64,000 bases of DNA, taken from NCBI RefSeq assembly GCF_018613695.1, contig NZ_JAGGPR010000005.1:62001-126000 (forward strand), read 5' to 3'. This DNA comes from Arthrobacter sp. ISL-95. GTDB lineage: Bacteria; Actinomycetota; Actinomycetes; Actinomycetales; Micrococcaceae. Positions 49,974 to 59,156 of this stretch are shown here, piece by piece. Position numbers and translations under genes: made by a program. Numbering within the stretch: position 1 is the stretch's first letter; each line of letters starts with the position of its first letter. The notes under the pieces are model-generated. The model was given only the letters and a program-made list of their open reading frames with translations, did no database searches and was not told the origin of the DNA.

Positions 49974-50855
49974 TCAGAAGCCCCGGCTCAGGATCAGTCC
50001 CAGCGAGAACAGCAGGCTGTAGCCGAGGTTGATCAGGCCGGTCTGCTTGAGTACCGGGATGAGGCTCTTGCGCTTCTTGCCATTCACCATGAGCCAGGCA
50101 GGCATGAGGCAGGCCGGAATCAGGAGCAGGACAATCAGCATCCACGGCTTGGTGGGTGCCAGGACGATCACCAGCAGTATGGCAACGGCCAGCATCAGCA
50201 CGTAGCTTTCGCGTGCATGACGGTCACCAAGCCGCACTGCAAGGGTCCGTTTCCCGGCGGCCGTATCCGTGGGGATATCCCGGACGTTGTTGGCCATCAG
50301 CAATGCGCAGGCGATGAGCCCGGTTCCGATTGCACCGATCACCGCGGCGAGGCTGACCTGCCCGGCCTGGGTGTAGGTGGTTCCGAGCGTCGCCACGAGC
50401 CCGAAAAACACGAAGACAAAGACGTCGCCCAAGCCCAGGTACCCGTAGGGGTTCTTGCCGCCGGTGTATCCCCAAGCCGCCAGGACGCAGCCGATGCCCA
50501 CCAGGATCAGCCACCACGTCTGGGTAATGATCACCAGGATCAGGCCGCAAATCATCGCCGCCCCGAACAGCGCAAACGCCGCCCATTTCACTTGCTCGGG
50601 TTTCGCGGCGCCGGAACCAACCAAGCGAAGGGGGCCTACGCGGTCCTCGTCCGTGCCGCGGATGCCGTCGGAGTAGTCGTTGGCGTAGTTCACGCCGACT
50701 TGAAGCAGGAGCGCCACAAGTGCTGCCAGGATCGCGTTCGGCAGACGGAAAGCGTGGAGCTCGTAGGCCGCTGCCGAACCGATGAGGACCGGCGCGATTG
50801 CCGCGGGCAGTGTGCGGAGCCGGGCTCCTTGAATCCATTGTGCAGCTGTCGCCAC
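49974..50855 (-). CDS. menA: 1,4-dihydroxy-2-naphthoate polyprenyltransferase MenA
   Basis: 293 residues with eight to nine membrane helices. The UbiA-family first aspartate motif is GVNYANDYSDGIRGTD (about residues 54-69); the second is NNVRDIPTDTAAGKRTLAVR. It attaches the polyprenyl chain to DHNA in the membrane, the penultimate step of menaquinone synthesis. Encoded with menE and menB on the same strand. Confidence 0.96.
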   Translation of the reverse strand: MATAAQWIQGARLRTLPAAIAPVLIGSAAAYELHAFRLPNAILAALVALLLQVGVNYANDYSDGIRGTDEDRVGPLRLVGSGAAKPEQVKWAAFALFGAAMICGLILVIITQTWWLILVGIGCVLAAWGYTGGKNPYGYLGLGDVFVFVFFGLVATLGTTYTQAGQVSLAAVIGAIGTGLIACALLMANNVRDIPTDTAAGKRTLAVRLGDRHARESYVLMLAVAILLVIVLAPTKPWMLIVLLLIPACLMPAWLMVNGKKRKSLIPVLKQTGLINLGYSLLFSLGLILSRGF

Positions 50856-50914
50856 GTGCAGTACCTCGTGTATTTCGCGGTTGATCTTTAGTCAGGCTCG
50901 GGAGGAGAACTTGT

Positions 50915-52054
50915 CTATTGTCCCTGATGCAGATTGGAAAGAAGGTCAATCATTGCCATGCGGTCAGGTTTTCCGTTCGGGAGCATCGGCAATTCCTTGT
51001 CAGCCAGCACTGTCTTGGGCGCCAGGACACCCAGTGCTTCCTCGCGGCGGGCGGTGAAACCCTTGACACCCTCCGGCGAAGGATCAGTCACGGCAACATA
51101 TGCCGCCACGGCCTGGCCCCATTCGCGCGACGGGACGCCTGTTACGAAAGCCGCGGTGACGCCGTCGAGCTCTTCCAGCTTGCCTTGGATGTACGCGGCG
51201 GAGGCCTTGACTCCACCGGTGATGATTACGTCGTCCGCGCGGCCCAGAACGGTGAGTTTGCCGTCGTCGGACAATTCCCCAAGATCTCCCGTGACGTACC
51301 AGCGGACCCCGTCTTCTTCGAAGAACGCTGCCTTTGAAGCCCGGGCAGCGTCCAAATAACCCGCCGCGACCGTGTCGCCGCCCAGAAGGATGCGGCCTTC
51401 AAGCTCGCCCTCACCAATCCGGACCTCGACGCCGTCCAACGGCTCGCCGTCGTAAACGCACCCGCCGCAGGTCTCGGCTGAGCCGTAGGTGGTCACAACC
51501 TTGAGTCCTTCGGCGTGGGCGGTGGCAAGGAGCTCAGTGGAAGCGGGCGCGCCGCCCAGCAGGATCGCGTCGAAGCGTCGCAGCACGGCGAGGGTTTCCG
51601 GAGCGGGGGAGTCCAACAGCCGCTGGAGCTGCGTGGGCACCAAGGAGGTGAACCGGATCTTGTCCGTCAGTTCCTCGGCGGCAGCGGTGAAGGCCTCGGG
51701 AGTGAAGCCGTTCGACTGGTCCATCGCCCAAGGACGCGTGCCCGCATAGAGCGAGCGGACCAGCACCTGCACGCCGGCCACAAACTGCAGCGGGAGTGCC
51801 AGCAGCCACTGGCCTTCACCACGCAAGGCCATGGCTGTGGACACCGAGGAGGCTGCGAGAGCGTCAACGGTGAGGATGGTTGCCTTGGGGGTGCCCGTGG
51901 AACCGGAGGTGCGCACCACCACGGCTGCCTCTTCCACGCCGGTCTCCACCGGAACCGCCTGCGGCTCGCCGTCGTCATCGAGGACGATTTCGACGGCGGG
52001 GCCCTCGCCATGGAGGGCAGCCATCAGGGCTTTCAATACGGGATCAATGTTCAC
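50915..52054 (-). CDS. menE: o-Succinylbenzoate-CoA ligase MenE
   Basis: 379 residues of the ANL adenylating superfamily. The AMP-binding P-loop is VVRTSGSTGTPKATI (about 46-60). TTYGSAETCGGCVYDG is the A5 core and WYVTGDLGELSDDGKLTVLG the A7/A8 hinge. PNGKPDRMAM holds the C-terminal lysine. It is short for the superfamily but typical of actinobacterial MenE. It activates o-succinylbenzoate for the naphthoate synthase encoded eight bases upstream. Confidence 0.94.
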   Translation of the reverse strand: MNIDPVLKALMAALHGEGPAVEIVLDDDGEPQAVPVETGVEEAAVVVRTSGSTGTPKATILTVDALAASSVSTAMALRGEGQWLLALPLQFVAGVQVLVRSLYAGTRPWAMDQSNGFTPEAFTAAAEELTDKIRFTSLVPTQLQRLLDSPAPETLAVLRRFDAILLGGAPASTELLATAHAEGLKVVTTYGSAETCGGCVYDGEPLDGVEVRIGEGELEGRILLGGDTVAAGYLDAARASKAAFFEEDGVRWYVTGDLGELSDDGKLTVLGRADDVIITGGVKASAAYIQGKLEELDGVTAAFVTGVPSREWGQAVAAYVAVTDPSPEGVKGFTARREEALGVLAPKTVLADKELPMLPNGKPDRMAMIDLLSNLHQGQ

Positions 52055-52061
52055 AGTGGTC

Positions 52062-53024
52062 CTAGAAGTAGTACGGGAAGTTGGACCAGTCGGGGTCGCG
52101 TTTCTGGAGGAACGCTTCTTTGCCCTCCACGGCCTCGTCCGTCATGTACGCGAGGCGGGTTGCTTCGCCTGCGAAGACTTGCTGCCCGGCGAGGCCGTCG
52201 TCGGCCAGGTTGAAAGCGAACTTGAGCATCCGGATGGCCTGCGGTGACTGGCGCGCGATGTCCGCGGCGTACTCCAGGGCAACTTCTTCCAGCCGGGCGT
52301 GGTCAACGGCTTCGTTCACCGCACCCAAACGGACCATGTCCTCGGCGGAATATTCGCGCGCCAGGAAGAAGATTTCCCGCGCGGCTTTCTGACCGATTTG
52401 GCGGGCCAACAGCGCAGAGCCATACCCGGCGTCGAAACTTCCTACCGTTGCGTCCGTCTGCTTGAACTTGCCGTGCTCGCGGGAGGCGATGGTGAGGTCG
52501 CTGACTACGTGCAGCGAGTGGCCGCCGCCGGCCGCCCAACCGTTGACGACGGCGATGACCACCTTGGGCATGGTCCGCATGAGCCGCTGGACTTCCAGGA
52601 TGTGGAGCCGGCCGGCGCGGGCGGGGTCGATAAATTCAGCGGAATCACCCGCAGCACCTTCCACCTGGTAGCGGTAGCCGTCACGCCCGCGGATCCGCTG
52701 GTCTCCGCCCGAGCAGAACGAGTGTCCGCCGTCTTTTTCCGAAGGCCCGTTACCCGTGAGCAGGACGGTGGCCACATCGGGTGTCATGCGTGCGTGGTCC
52801 ATGGCGCGGTAGAGCTCGTCCACGGTGCCCGGGCGGAACGCGTTACGCACCTCGGGGCGGTTGAAGGCGATGCGGACCGTGGGGAGGTCCTTGATTGAGC
52901 CGTCCGTTGAACGCTCAACCTGCCGGTGGTAGGTCATGTCCTTGAAGTCGTCGAAGCCGGAAACTGTGCGCCAGCGTGAGGGGTCAAAGACGTCGGAAAC
53001 CTTGGCAGGGAGTTGGTTGTTCAC
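52062..53024 (-). CDS. menB: 1,4-dihydroxy-2-naphthoyl-CoA synthase MenB
   Basis: 320-residue crotonase-fold enzyme. Family stretches include RIAFNRPEVRNAFRPGTVDE, HSFCSGGDQRIRGRDGYRYQ (oxyanion loop), VNGWAAGGGHSLHVVSDLTI and VGSFDAGYGSALLARQIGQK, ending in KRDPDWSNFPYYF, which is the MenB-specific C-terminus. It closes the second ring of DHNA-CoA. First gene of the men run; MenE and MenA follow on the same strand. Confidence 0.96.
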   Translation of the reverse strand: MNNQLPAKVSDVFDPSRWRTVSGFDDFKDMTYHRQVERSTDGSIKDLPTVRIAFNRPEVRNAFRPGTVDELYRAMDHARMTPDVATVLLTGNGPSEKDGGHSFCSGGDQRIRGRDGYRYQVEGAAGDSAEFIDPARAGRLHILEVQRLMRTMPKVVIAVVNGWAAGGGHSLHVVSDLTIASREHGKFKQTDATVGSFDAGYGSALLARQIGQKAAREIFFLAREYSAEDMVRLGAVNEAVDHARLEEVALEYAADIARQSPQAIRMLKFAFNLADDGLAGQQVFAGEATRLAYMTDEAVEGKEAFLQKRDPDWSNFPYYF

Positions 53025-53045
53025 ACCCTGAGTCTAGTAATGGCC

Positions 53046-53483
53046 TTAGCTGATGCAGAACTCGTTGCCCTCGGGGTCGGCCATGGTGTGCCATTCGTGG
53101 GGTCCCTGATTGGCGGTCCACAGGTGCTTGGCGCCTCGTGCTTCCAGCTGTTTCCGCACGTCATCCTTATCCCGGCCGTTCAGCCGGACGTCCCAGTGCA
53201 CCCGGTTCTTGACGGACTTTTCGTTGGGATCGGTTTGGAACAGGATCCGCCGGCCGGTCTTGGGGTCTTTGTCCTCGGCGGGAACAATAGCGCAGCCCTC
53301 TGCCCATACGAGCTTGCCGTTGTGGGTGATGGTCTGGTCCTCGGTGGCATAACCCTGCTCGATCATGGACCGGATGAACGCTTCGTCCTGGGGCTCTACC
53401 GTCCATTCGAGGGTTTCTGCCCACCAATCGGCGAGTTCGTGCGGCTTACTGCAATCCACTACTACCTGTATGTTCAGCGTCAT
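53046..53483 (-). CDS. VOC superfamily (glyoxalase-like) protein
   Basis: 145 residues with two beta-alpha-beta modules. It begins LNIQVVVDCSKPHELADWWA and ends WTANQGPHEWHTMADPEGNE, the form of the glyoxalase-like domain common in actinobacteria. The terminal DPEGNEFCI is a VOC hallmark with the conserved glutamate. Substrate unknown. Confidence 0.9.
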   Translation of the reverse strand: MTLNIQVVVDCSKPHELADWWAETLEWTVEPQDEAFIRSMIEQGYATEDQTITHNGKLVWAEGCAIVPAEDKDPKTGRRILFQTDPNEKSVKNRVHWDVRLNGRDKDDVRKQLEARGAKHLWTANQGPHEWHTMADPEGNEFCIS

Positions 53484-53550
53484 GCCCTCAAACTATTCCC
53501 GACGGCGAACGGCTGGGTAGGGGATTGCGGTCAGCTTCCGTCCGGATGAT

Positions 53551-54279
53551 CTAGCTGGGTAGAAGTTCGGGCGGAACGGCGTAGATGAGGACGACGGCCA
53601 TGAGGTTCTTGGCGGCGTGCACGAAGTAGGAGAACATCAGGTTCTTGCCAGTCCACACGTATACCGCCACCAGCACCATGGCCATTCCCAGGTACGGAGC
53701 CAGCGCAGGTAAGGCGAGTCCCTCGCGGCCCACCACATGGATTGATGCGAACACCACCACGGAGATCACGCAGCACATCCAGATGTTCAGGTGCCGCGAC
53801 AACTTGCCGATCAAGAGATGCCGGAAGAGGTACTCCTCCACGAACGGACCAAGGATCACCAGCAGCGGCACCATCAACCACGCCGGAACCTGTTGCAGCA
53901 TGCCCTGGATGCCCAGCTGGTTCTCAGAGCTTTGGGCGCTACCGAAAGCTGCCACCAGCAGGGCCGTAAGAATCAGCATCACCACAATGGCAAGTGGAAC
54001 CATGCCCAGCGTGAACCACGGCCTGGTCCCAAGGATTTTGAGGTCGCGGCCGGCCACACGCCAGGTAGACGCTATGGCAAATATTCCTATGCCGGCATAG
54101 AAGATCGCATTAACGGCGTAGGACGCTGTGGCTGGGTTGGCGAAGAGCTGCAGCATCAGTTGGTTCAGCGTCTCGCCGGCCAGCAGGAAGTAGGCGGTGA
54201 AACCCACATATACGGCAATGGCAATGCCGTCCACGGCAGTGAATCTGTACAGAGGTGCCTTGGTGGAAAGAGTGCCCAT
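53551..54279 (-). CDS. CPBP-family intramembrane glutamic protease
   Basis: 242 residues with seven to eight hydrophobic segments. The CPBP/Abi motifs are GPFVEEYLFRHLLIGKLSRH (EExxxR, about residues 146-165), FASIHVV (catalytic-type histidine) and YFVHAAKNLMAV near the C-terminus. Related to CAAX prenyl protease Rce1; bacterial members act on membrane substrates or bacteriocin peptides. No specific partner is visible. Confidence 0.9.
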   Translation of the reverse strand: MGTLSTKAPLYRFTAVDGIAIAVYVGFTAYFLLAGETLNQLMLQLFANPATASYAVNAIFYAGIGIFAIASTWRVAGRDLKILGTRPWFTLGMVPLAIVVMLILTALLVAAFGSAQSSENQLGIQGMLQQVPAWLMVPLLVILGPFVEEYLFRHLLIGKLSRHLNIWMCCVISVVVFASIHVVGREGLALPALAPYLGMAMVLVAVYVWTGKNLMFSYFVHAAKNLMAVVLIYAVPPELLPS

Positions 54280-54369
54280 GTGACCAGCCTAGCTTTGTCG
54301 GCATCGGGATCAGGAGCCCCAGGATCAGGAACGGTCTGTCAGCAACGGTCTGTCAGGAGCAGGCCGCCG

Positions 54370-55620
54370 TCAGGACTGGCCGGTCAGGGTCAAAGTGATA
54401 AGGACGCAGTTCAGACCCACGATCAGCACAGCACTGGTCCAGCCAGCGATGCGCAGCGGCATGGAGTCCGTGTGAATGCCCATCACATCCTTTTTCCCGG
54501 TCAAGCGGATCAACGGAATCAAGGCGAACGGGATGCCGAAGCTGAGCAGGACCTGGCTGAGTACCAGGGCCAGCGTTGGCTCGATGCCTGCACCCAGGAC
54601 TATCAGGGCGGGGATCAAGGTGATGACTCGGCGTGTAAGCAGGGGAATCCGGACTTTGAGCAGGCCACCCATGATGGTGGCGCCGGCGTAGCAACCCACG
54701 GACGTGGATGCCAGTCCGGAGGCCAGCAGTCCGATGGCAAAAATCACTCCGATGGCAGGGCCAAGGGCGGACGTCACCGCTGCGTGTGCGCCGGCGATCG
54801 TGTCAGTGCCTTCAATGCCACGGAGGCTTGACGCTGCAAGAAGGAGCATGGATATGTTGACCACCCCGGCCAACAGGAGGGCACCCGCAACGTCCACTCG
54901 TGTGGCCCGTATCAACCGGGACCGAACCATGGGGTCGGGGGAGAAGCCGTGTCTGTCGCGGGCCAGGGCGGAGTGCAAATAGATGGCATGGGGCATCACT
55001 GTGGCTCCGAGCATGCTGGCTGCCAACAAGACGGTGTCAGTACCTTCAAAGCGCGGAACCAACCCTCCGAGGGCGCTGGCGGCATCCGGTGGATTGACGA
55101 ACAAACCGGAGACAAAGCCCACCGCGATCACCCCGAGCAATACCAGGATGGCGTATTCGAACGATCTCTGTCCGCGCCGGGATTGAAGCGTCAGCAGCAT
55201 CATGGACGCGATGCCAACTATGACGCCGCCGGCCAACAGCGGAAGCCCGAACAGCAGATTCAGGGCGACGGCTCCACCAATGACCTCTGCCATATCCGTA
55301 GCGCCGGCAACAACTTCGGCTTGCACCCAGTACAGCCGCCGCCGCTTTGTACCCAGCCGCTTGCCAAGAATCTCCGGGAGGCTCATTCCGGTGGCGAGGC
55401 CGAGTTTGGCCGATTGGTACTGCACCAGGACTGCCATGGCGTTTGCCACTACCAGCACCCAGACCAGCAAGTAGCCGTAGTTAGCCCCTGCAGTGAGGTT
55501 CGCGGCCACATTTCCCGGGTCCACGTAGGCGATCGCGGCAACGAAGGCCGGCCCCAGCAGCAGCAGCCGTGACCATACTCTGCCGGTTCCGGTACGTGTT
55601 TCCAGGGTGGGTGTAGCCAT
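54370..55620 (-). CDS. mntH: Nramp-family divalent metal transporter (MntH-like)
   Basis: 416 residues with eleven predicted helices. The helix-1 metal motif DPGNVAANL (about residues 34-42) and helix-6 MPHAIYLHSAL with its methionine are the Nramp metal-binding residues, favouring Mn2+. ATG 55620 was chosen for GAGGAA upstream; a longer ORF runs into the operator region. A palindrome TTTAGGCATGCCGAAA (55666-55681) upstream resembles MntR/DtxR-family sites, implying repression when manganese is sufficient. Confidence 0.94.
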   Translation of the reverse strand: MATPTLETRTGTGRVWSRLLLLGPAFVAAIAYVDPGNVAANLTAGANYGYLLVWVLVVANAMAVLVQYQSAKLGLATGMSLPEILGKRLGTKRRRLYWVQAEVVAGATDMAEVIGGAVALNLLFGLPLLAGGVIVGIASMMLLTLQSRRGQRSFEYAILVLLGVIAVGFVSGLFVNPPDAASALGGLVPRFEGTDTVLLAASMLGATVMPHAIYLHSALARDRHGFSPDPMVRSRLIRATRVDVAGALLLAGVVNISMLLLAASSLRGIEGTDTIAGAHAAVTSALGPAIGVIFAIGLLASGLASTSVGCYAGATIMGGLLKVRIPLLTRRVITLIPALIVLGAGIEPTLALVLSQVLLSFGIPFALIPLIRLTGKKDVMGIHTDSMPLRIAGWTSAVLIVGLNCVLITLTLTGQS

Positions 55621-55665
55621 CAGGGTTCCTCGTCGTTGGGGGTACTTGGTATGAGGATACCGAAA

Positions 55666-55681
55666 TTTAGGCATGCCGAAA
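55666..55681 (-). promoter_or_regulatory. MntR/DtxR-like operator upstream of mntH
   Basis: TTTAGGCATGCCGAAA has a perfect GGCATGCC core and symmetric TTT/AAA flanks. It lies 46 bp before the mntH start, in position to overlap the promoter. Confidence 0.6.
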
Positions 55682-55862
55682 AGTTTTATTTAGGGAGTCC
55701 AGTTGTTGTGTGACGTCTTGCTATCCCGGCCTGGAACTTGACCCATCCGCTTTTCGCCGTCAGGCTGGAGCAATGAAGTCTTGAGCGCGGCCCTTTCTGC
55801 GGCTGCATCCCCAGTACCCATATGGCTTTCTGCCACCCACTGCGGACTTGTTAGGATTCCTC

Positions 55863-57527
55863 TTGACTGACCACCTGCACCTTTCCGGCGTTTCCCATGG
55901 CTACGGGGACCGCGAACTCCTGAACGCTGTTGACCTCGCCATCCACCATGGCGAGCATGTGGCTATCGTCGGCGAAAACGGCGCCGGCAAATCCACCATG
56001 CTGCGCCTGCTGGCCGGTGTGGAGACGCCCGACGACGGCACGGCGGGTTTGTCCGGTAATCCCGGATACCGCGTGGGTTACCTCGCGCAAACCCACGGGT
56101 TCTCCGAGTCATTGACCGTAGGAGACGCCATTGATACTTCCTTGGCTTCGCTGCGTTCCCTGGAGGCACGCATCGCGGAGCTTGAGTCCGGCTTGGCTGA
56201 CGCCGAATCAGAGGATTTGGAGCTCTACGGAAGCCTGCAAACGGAGTATCAACTCCGTGAAGGCTACGCTGCCGAATCCCGGGTGGAATCAGCGCTGGAC
56301 AAGCTGGGGCTGGGAGGCTTGGACCGGCGTCGAACGCTCGGATCTTTGTCCGGCGGCGAGCAGGAGCGGGTAGCGCTGGCCTGCCTGCTGGCGGACCCGG
56401 CCGAGGCCTTGCTGCTGGACGAGCCAACCAACCATCTGGATGCCAACGGCACGGCATGGCTTGAGTCGAGGTTGGCGGCGCATCGCGGGACTGTTGTGGT
56501 GGTTTCCCACGACCGTGTGCTGCTGCGGAAGGTGGCCACCACCATCATTGAAGTGGATGCTGACCGGCGGTCCGTGAATCGGTATGGGAATGGCTACGAG
56601 GGCTACCTCCGCGAGAAAGCCGCCGAGCGTGCCCGCTGGATCCAGGAATACGATCAATGGCTCGACGCCATGGCTGCCGAACGTCTCCAAGCTGCCACGG
56701 TGGCGGATGGCATGGGCTATGGCCGCAAACGCGACAACGACAAAATGGGTTTCGACTTCAAGACTGGAACGTGGCAGCGCGCGGCTGCAAGCAAAGTCCG
56801 CAACGCCCAGGAGCGGCTGCGGAGGCTGGAGGACAACCCGGTGGATCGGCCGCCCGTGCCGCTGAAGCTGGCAGCACCGTCCCGGGCGGCGGCTGTGGCG
56901 GAGGTTGCGTCGGTTCCCGCCCTGGAAGCCTCTGGTGTGAGCATCCCCGGGCGGCTCCAGCCCACCGATCTTAGGGTGGAAACCGGACAAAAGGTGCTCA
57001 TCACCGGACCCAACGGCGCCGGCAAATCCACGCTGCTGTCCGTCCTTGCCGGGACGCTGGAGCCAGCCACCGGGACGGTGACCGTCAACGGCAAAGTGGG
57101 ATATCTGCAGCAGGAACTTGAGGCACCCGCCCGGCCAGGGCTGCGCCTGCTCCCCGCGTTTGCCGTCGGACTGGGCGGCAACATCGATGCACACGCGGAG
57201 GGGCTACTGCGGTTGGGCCTGTTCCGCCCGGCCGAGTTCCACGTTCCCGTGGGTGGCTTGTCCGCGGGCCAACAGCGTAGGCTGGCCCTCGCCCGGCTCC
57301 TCCTGGGTGGCTACGACACCATGATCGTGGACGAACCCACCAACCATCTGGCACCGGTGCTGGTGGAGCAGTTGGAGGCGGCGCTTGCCTCCTTTGAGGG
57401 GACGGTGGTGATCGTGAGCCACGACCGTGCGCTGGGGGAATGGTTCGATCACAGTGCTTCCGACCAAGCGCACACCGCCTCGGGTGCGTGGGTGCGCTAC
57501 GGGATGCAGGGCGGCGAATTGCTCTAG
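55863..57527 (+). CDS. ABC-F family ATPase
   Basis: 554 residues with two ABC domains and no membrane helices. Domain 1 has Walker A GENGAGKST (about 42-50), signature LSGGEQERVALA and Walker B LLLDEPTNHLD. Domain 2 has GPNGAGKST (about 382-390), the weaker signature LSAGQQRRLALA and IVDEPTNHL. A linker of charged helices (about 240-330) is the P-site tRNA interaction motif region. Members rescue or protect ribosomes, including from antibiotics. The TTG start at 55863 has AGGA six bases upstream. A tiny ATG AAG TCT TGA ORF lies at 55777-55788. Confidence 0.92.
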   Translation: MTDHLHLSGVSHGYGDRELLNAVDLAIHHGEHVAIVGENGAGKSTMLRLLAGVETPDDGTAGLSGNPGYRVGYLAQTHGFSESLTVGDAIDTSLASLRSLEARIAELESGLADAESEDLELYGSLQTEYQLREGYAAESRVESALDKLGLGGLDRRRTLGSLSGGEQERVALACLLADPAEALLLDEPTNHLDANGTAWLESRLAAHRGTVVVVSHDRVLLRKVATTIIEVDADRRSVNRYGNGYEGYLREKAAERARWIQEYDQWLDAMAAERLQAATVADGMGYGRKRDNDKMGFDFKTGTWQRAAASKVRNAQERLRRLEDNPVDRPPVPLKLAAPSRAAAVAEVASVPALEASGVSIPGRLQPTDLRVETGQKVLITGPNGAGKSTLLSVLAGTLEPATGTVTVNGKVGYLQQELEAPARPGLRLLPAFAVGLGGNIDAHAEGLLRLGLFRPAEFHVPVGGLSAGQQRRLALARLLLGGYDTMIVDEPTNHLAPVLVEQLEAALASFEGTVVIVSHDRALGEWFDHSASDQAHTASGAWVRYGMQGGELL

Positions 57528-57666
57528 TGCTTGCTGTGGCCTAACGCCGGTGAGCTGTTAGCAAAGTGATCGTTACCCTTTGGCGGGCAAGCGGAAACAA
57601 GGCATCGAGCGTCCTGAAACAACGGCAGCGCACCATGGGAAGGGAGCCTGCCGAAAGGACTTTCCC

Positions 57667-58014
57667 ATGATCATTCAGAACCTCTTCCTGCAGGGCATCT
57701 ACCACTTTGAGGGAGCAGGGCTGGACAAGCCGGTTCCCCTCCATGCCGAGCTCGCCCACTTCGTGCCCGACGGCGTGATTAATCAAACCCTCTACTTCCG
57801 CGGAGGCAATTCGAGCCCGGAACTCATCACGGTGGTGCTGATGCGGGACCGCACTCCCATACGTTATTTCCCCATTGGCGCCAAGAATGATGTGCACATC
57901 CCGCTCAGGGTAGTGGAGGACACCGAAGGCGGATCGGTGATCGAGCTTTTCATCGTCGCGCCGATCGGAATCAGGGGATACGTGGTGGTGGATCTGGGGA
58001 TGGTGGAGCACTGA
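57667..58014 (+). CDS. Conserved hypothetical protein, 115 residues
   Basis: No family recognised. Predominantly beta-strand sequence (ELITVVLMRDRTPIRYFPIG; VHIPLRVVEDTEGGSVIELF; GIRGYVVVDLGMV) without membrane segments or signal peptide. ATG 57667 has AAAGGA seven bases upstream; the longer ORF from 57580 has none. It is followed 28 bases later by the NirB-like gene, so the two may share a transcript and a nitrogen-related role, which is inference only. Confidence 0.72.
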   Translation: MIIQNLFLQGIYHFEGAGLDKPVPLHAELAHFVPDGVINQTLYFRGGNSSPELITVVLMRDRTPIRYFPIGAKNDVHIPLRVVEDTEGGSVIELFIVAPIGIRGYVVVDLGMVEH

Positions 58015-58042
58015 TGAATGTGCTGATGAACAGGTCGCGCTG

Positions 58043-58936
58043 GTGAAGAATCGGCTGGTGGTGATTGGCAATGGAATGGCAGGTGCCCGGACCGTGGAAG
58101 AGATCCTTGGCAGAGGTGGTGCGGACCTTTTCGACATCACCATGTTCGGCGACGAGCCTTGCGGCAGCTACAACCGAACCAGGCTCGGCCGCGTCCTGTC
58201 CGGGGCGGACAGCGAGGATGACATATTCCTCAACTCCCTGCACTGGTACCGGGAGAACGACATCGCGCTTCATGCAGGGGTCCGGGTGGAACGCGTGGAC
58301 AAGTTCAGCCGCCACGTGTTCGCCTCCGACGGCCGCGTGATCCAGTACGACCACCTGATCATCGCCACGGGCAGCCACTCGTACCTGCCGGCCATGGACG
58401 GGCTCTACACGCCCAGCGGAACCCTCCGGCAAGGAGTCTTCACCTTCCGAACCTTGGACGATGTCCGCAGGATGATGCAGTTCTCCCAGCAGAAGCGGCA
58501 CCATCGCGCAGCAGTGATCGGCGGCGGCTCGTTTGGCCCGGACGCAGCCCACGGCCTACGAGCACATGGTCTGCATGTCGAGGTTCTTTCCGGCAGCCGA
58601 GCCATTGCGATCCTGGGGGACCACCACATCACCGGAGTGAGCGTACGCAACCAACCGGACATCGACTGCCACATGGTGGTGGTTTCCGCAGGTAGCAGAC
58701 CGAACGTTGACCTCGCCGTCGTCAGTGGTTTGGCAGTGGAGCGCGGAATCGTGGTGGACGACCACCTGAAGGTGATGGACGAGGACGACGTTTACGGCGT
58801 GGGCGAGTGCGCCCAGCACCGCGGCGAGGTGTACGGGATGGTGGCGCCGTTGTGGGAGCAGGCAGCCGTGCTGGCTGACCACATCACGGGCTCGGATCGT
58901 AGTTCCATGTATCTGGGAACCAGAACTGCCTCGTAG
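58043..58936 (+). CDS. Stand-alone NirB-like FAD/NAD(P) oxidoreductase, internally shortened
   Basis: 297 residues that resemble the N-terminal flavoprotein part of assimilatory nitrite reductase large subunit NirB: VVIGNGMAGARTVEEIL (FAD site), DITMFGDEPCGSYNRTRLGR, DHLIIATGSHSYLP, then GVGECAQHRGEVYG near the end. The C-terminal ferredoxin, sirohaem and [4Fe-4S] domains are absent. The NAD-binding half is abnormal: the usual GxGxxG region reads IGGGSFGPDAAHGL, and roughly 35-40 residues are missing between HVEVLSGSRA and ILGDHHITGV. It is probably a degenerate or repurposed paralogue. Start GTG 58043. Confidence 0.8.
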   Translation: MKNRLVVIGNGMAGARTVEEILGRGGADLFDITMFGDEPCGSYNRTRLGRVLSGADSEDDIFLNSLHWYRENDIALHAGVRVERVDKFSRHVFASDGRVIQYDHLIIATGSHSYLPAMDGLYTPSGTLRQGVFTFRTLDDVRRMMQFSQQKRHHRAAVIGGGSFGPDAAHGLRAHGLHVEVLSGSRAIAILGDHHITGVSVRNQPDIDCHMVVVSAGSRPNVDLAVVSGLAVERGIVVDDHLKVMDEDDVYGVGECAQHRGEVYGMVAPLWEQAAVLADHITGSDRSSMYLGTRTAS

Positions 58937-59156
58937 CCGGAAGCGGCCCTATCCACAGCCCCTTGTTGCCTGCGTCACGGGCATTCGGGTTAATCCCGTA
59001 AGATGGACGGGTTGCGCGAAGCTTCGGCGTTCTGCGTTCTTTGTCACACTTCGGGCCCTCCAAAGAGGAAAAGCACGAATTATGTGTGCCAAAGCCGCCC
59101 GTGTTCCGGCACTGGCGTAACACCTACAGCAACACCCCAACCCACAAGGAACAGCT

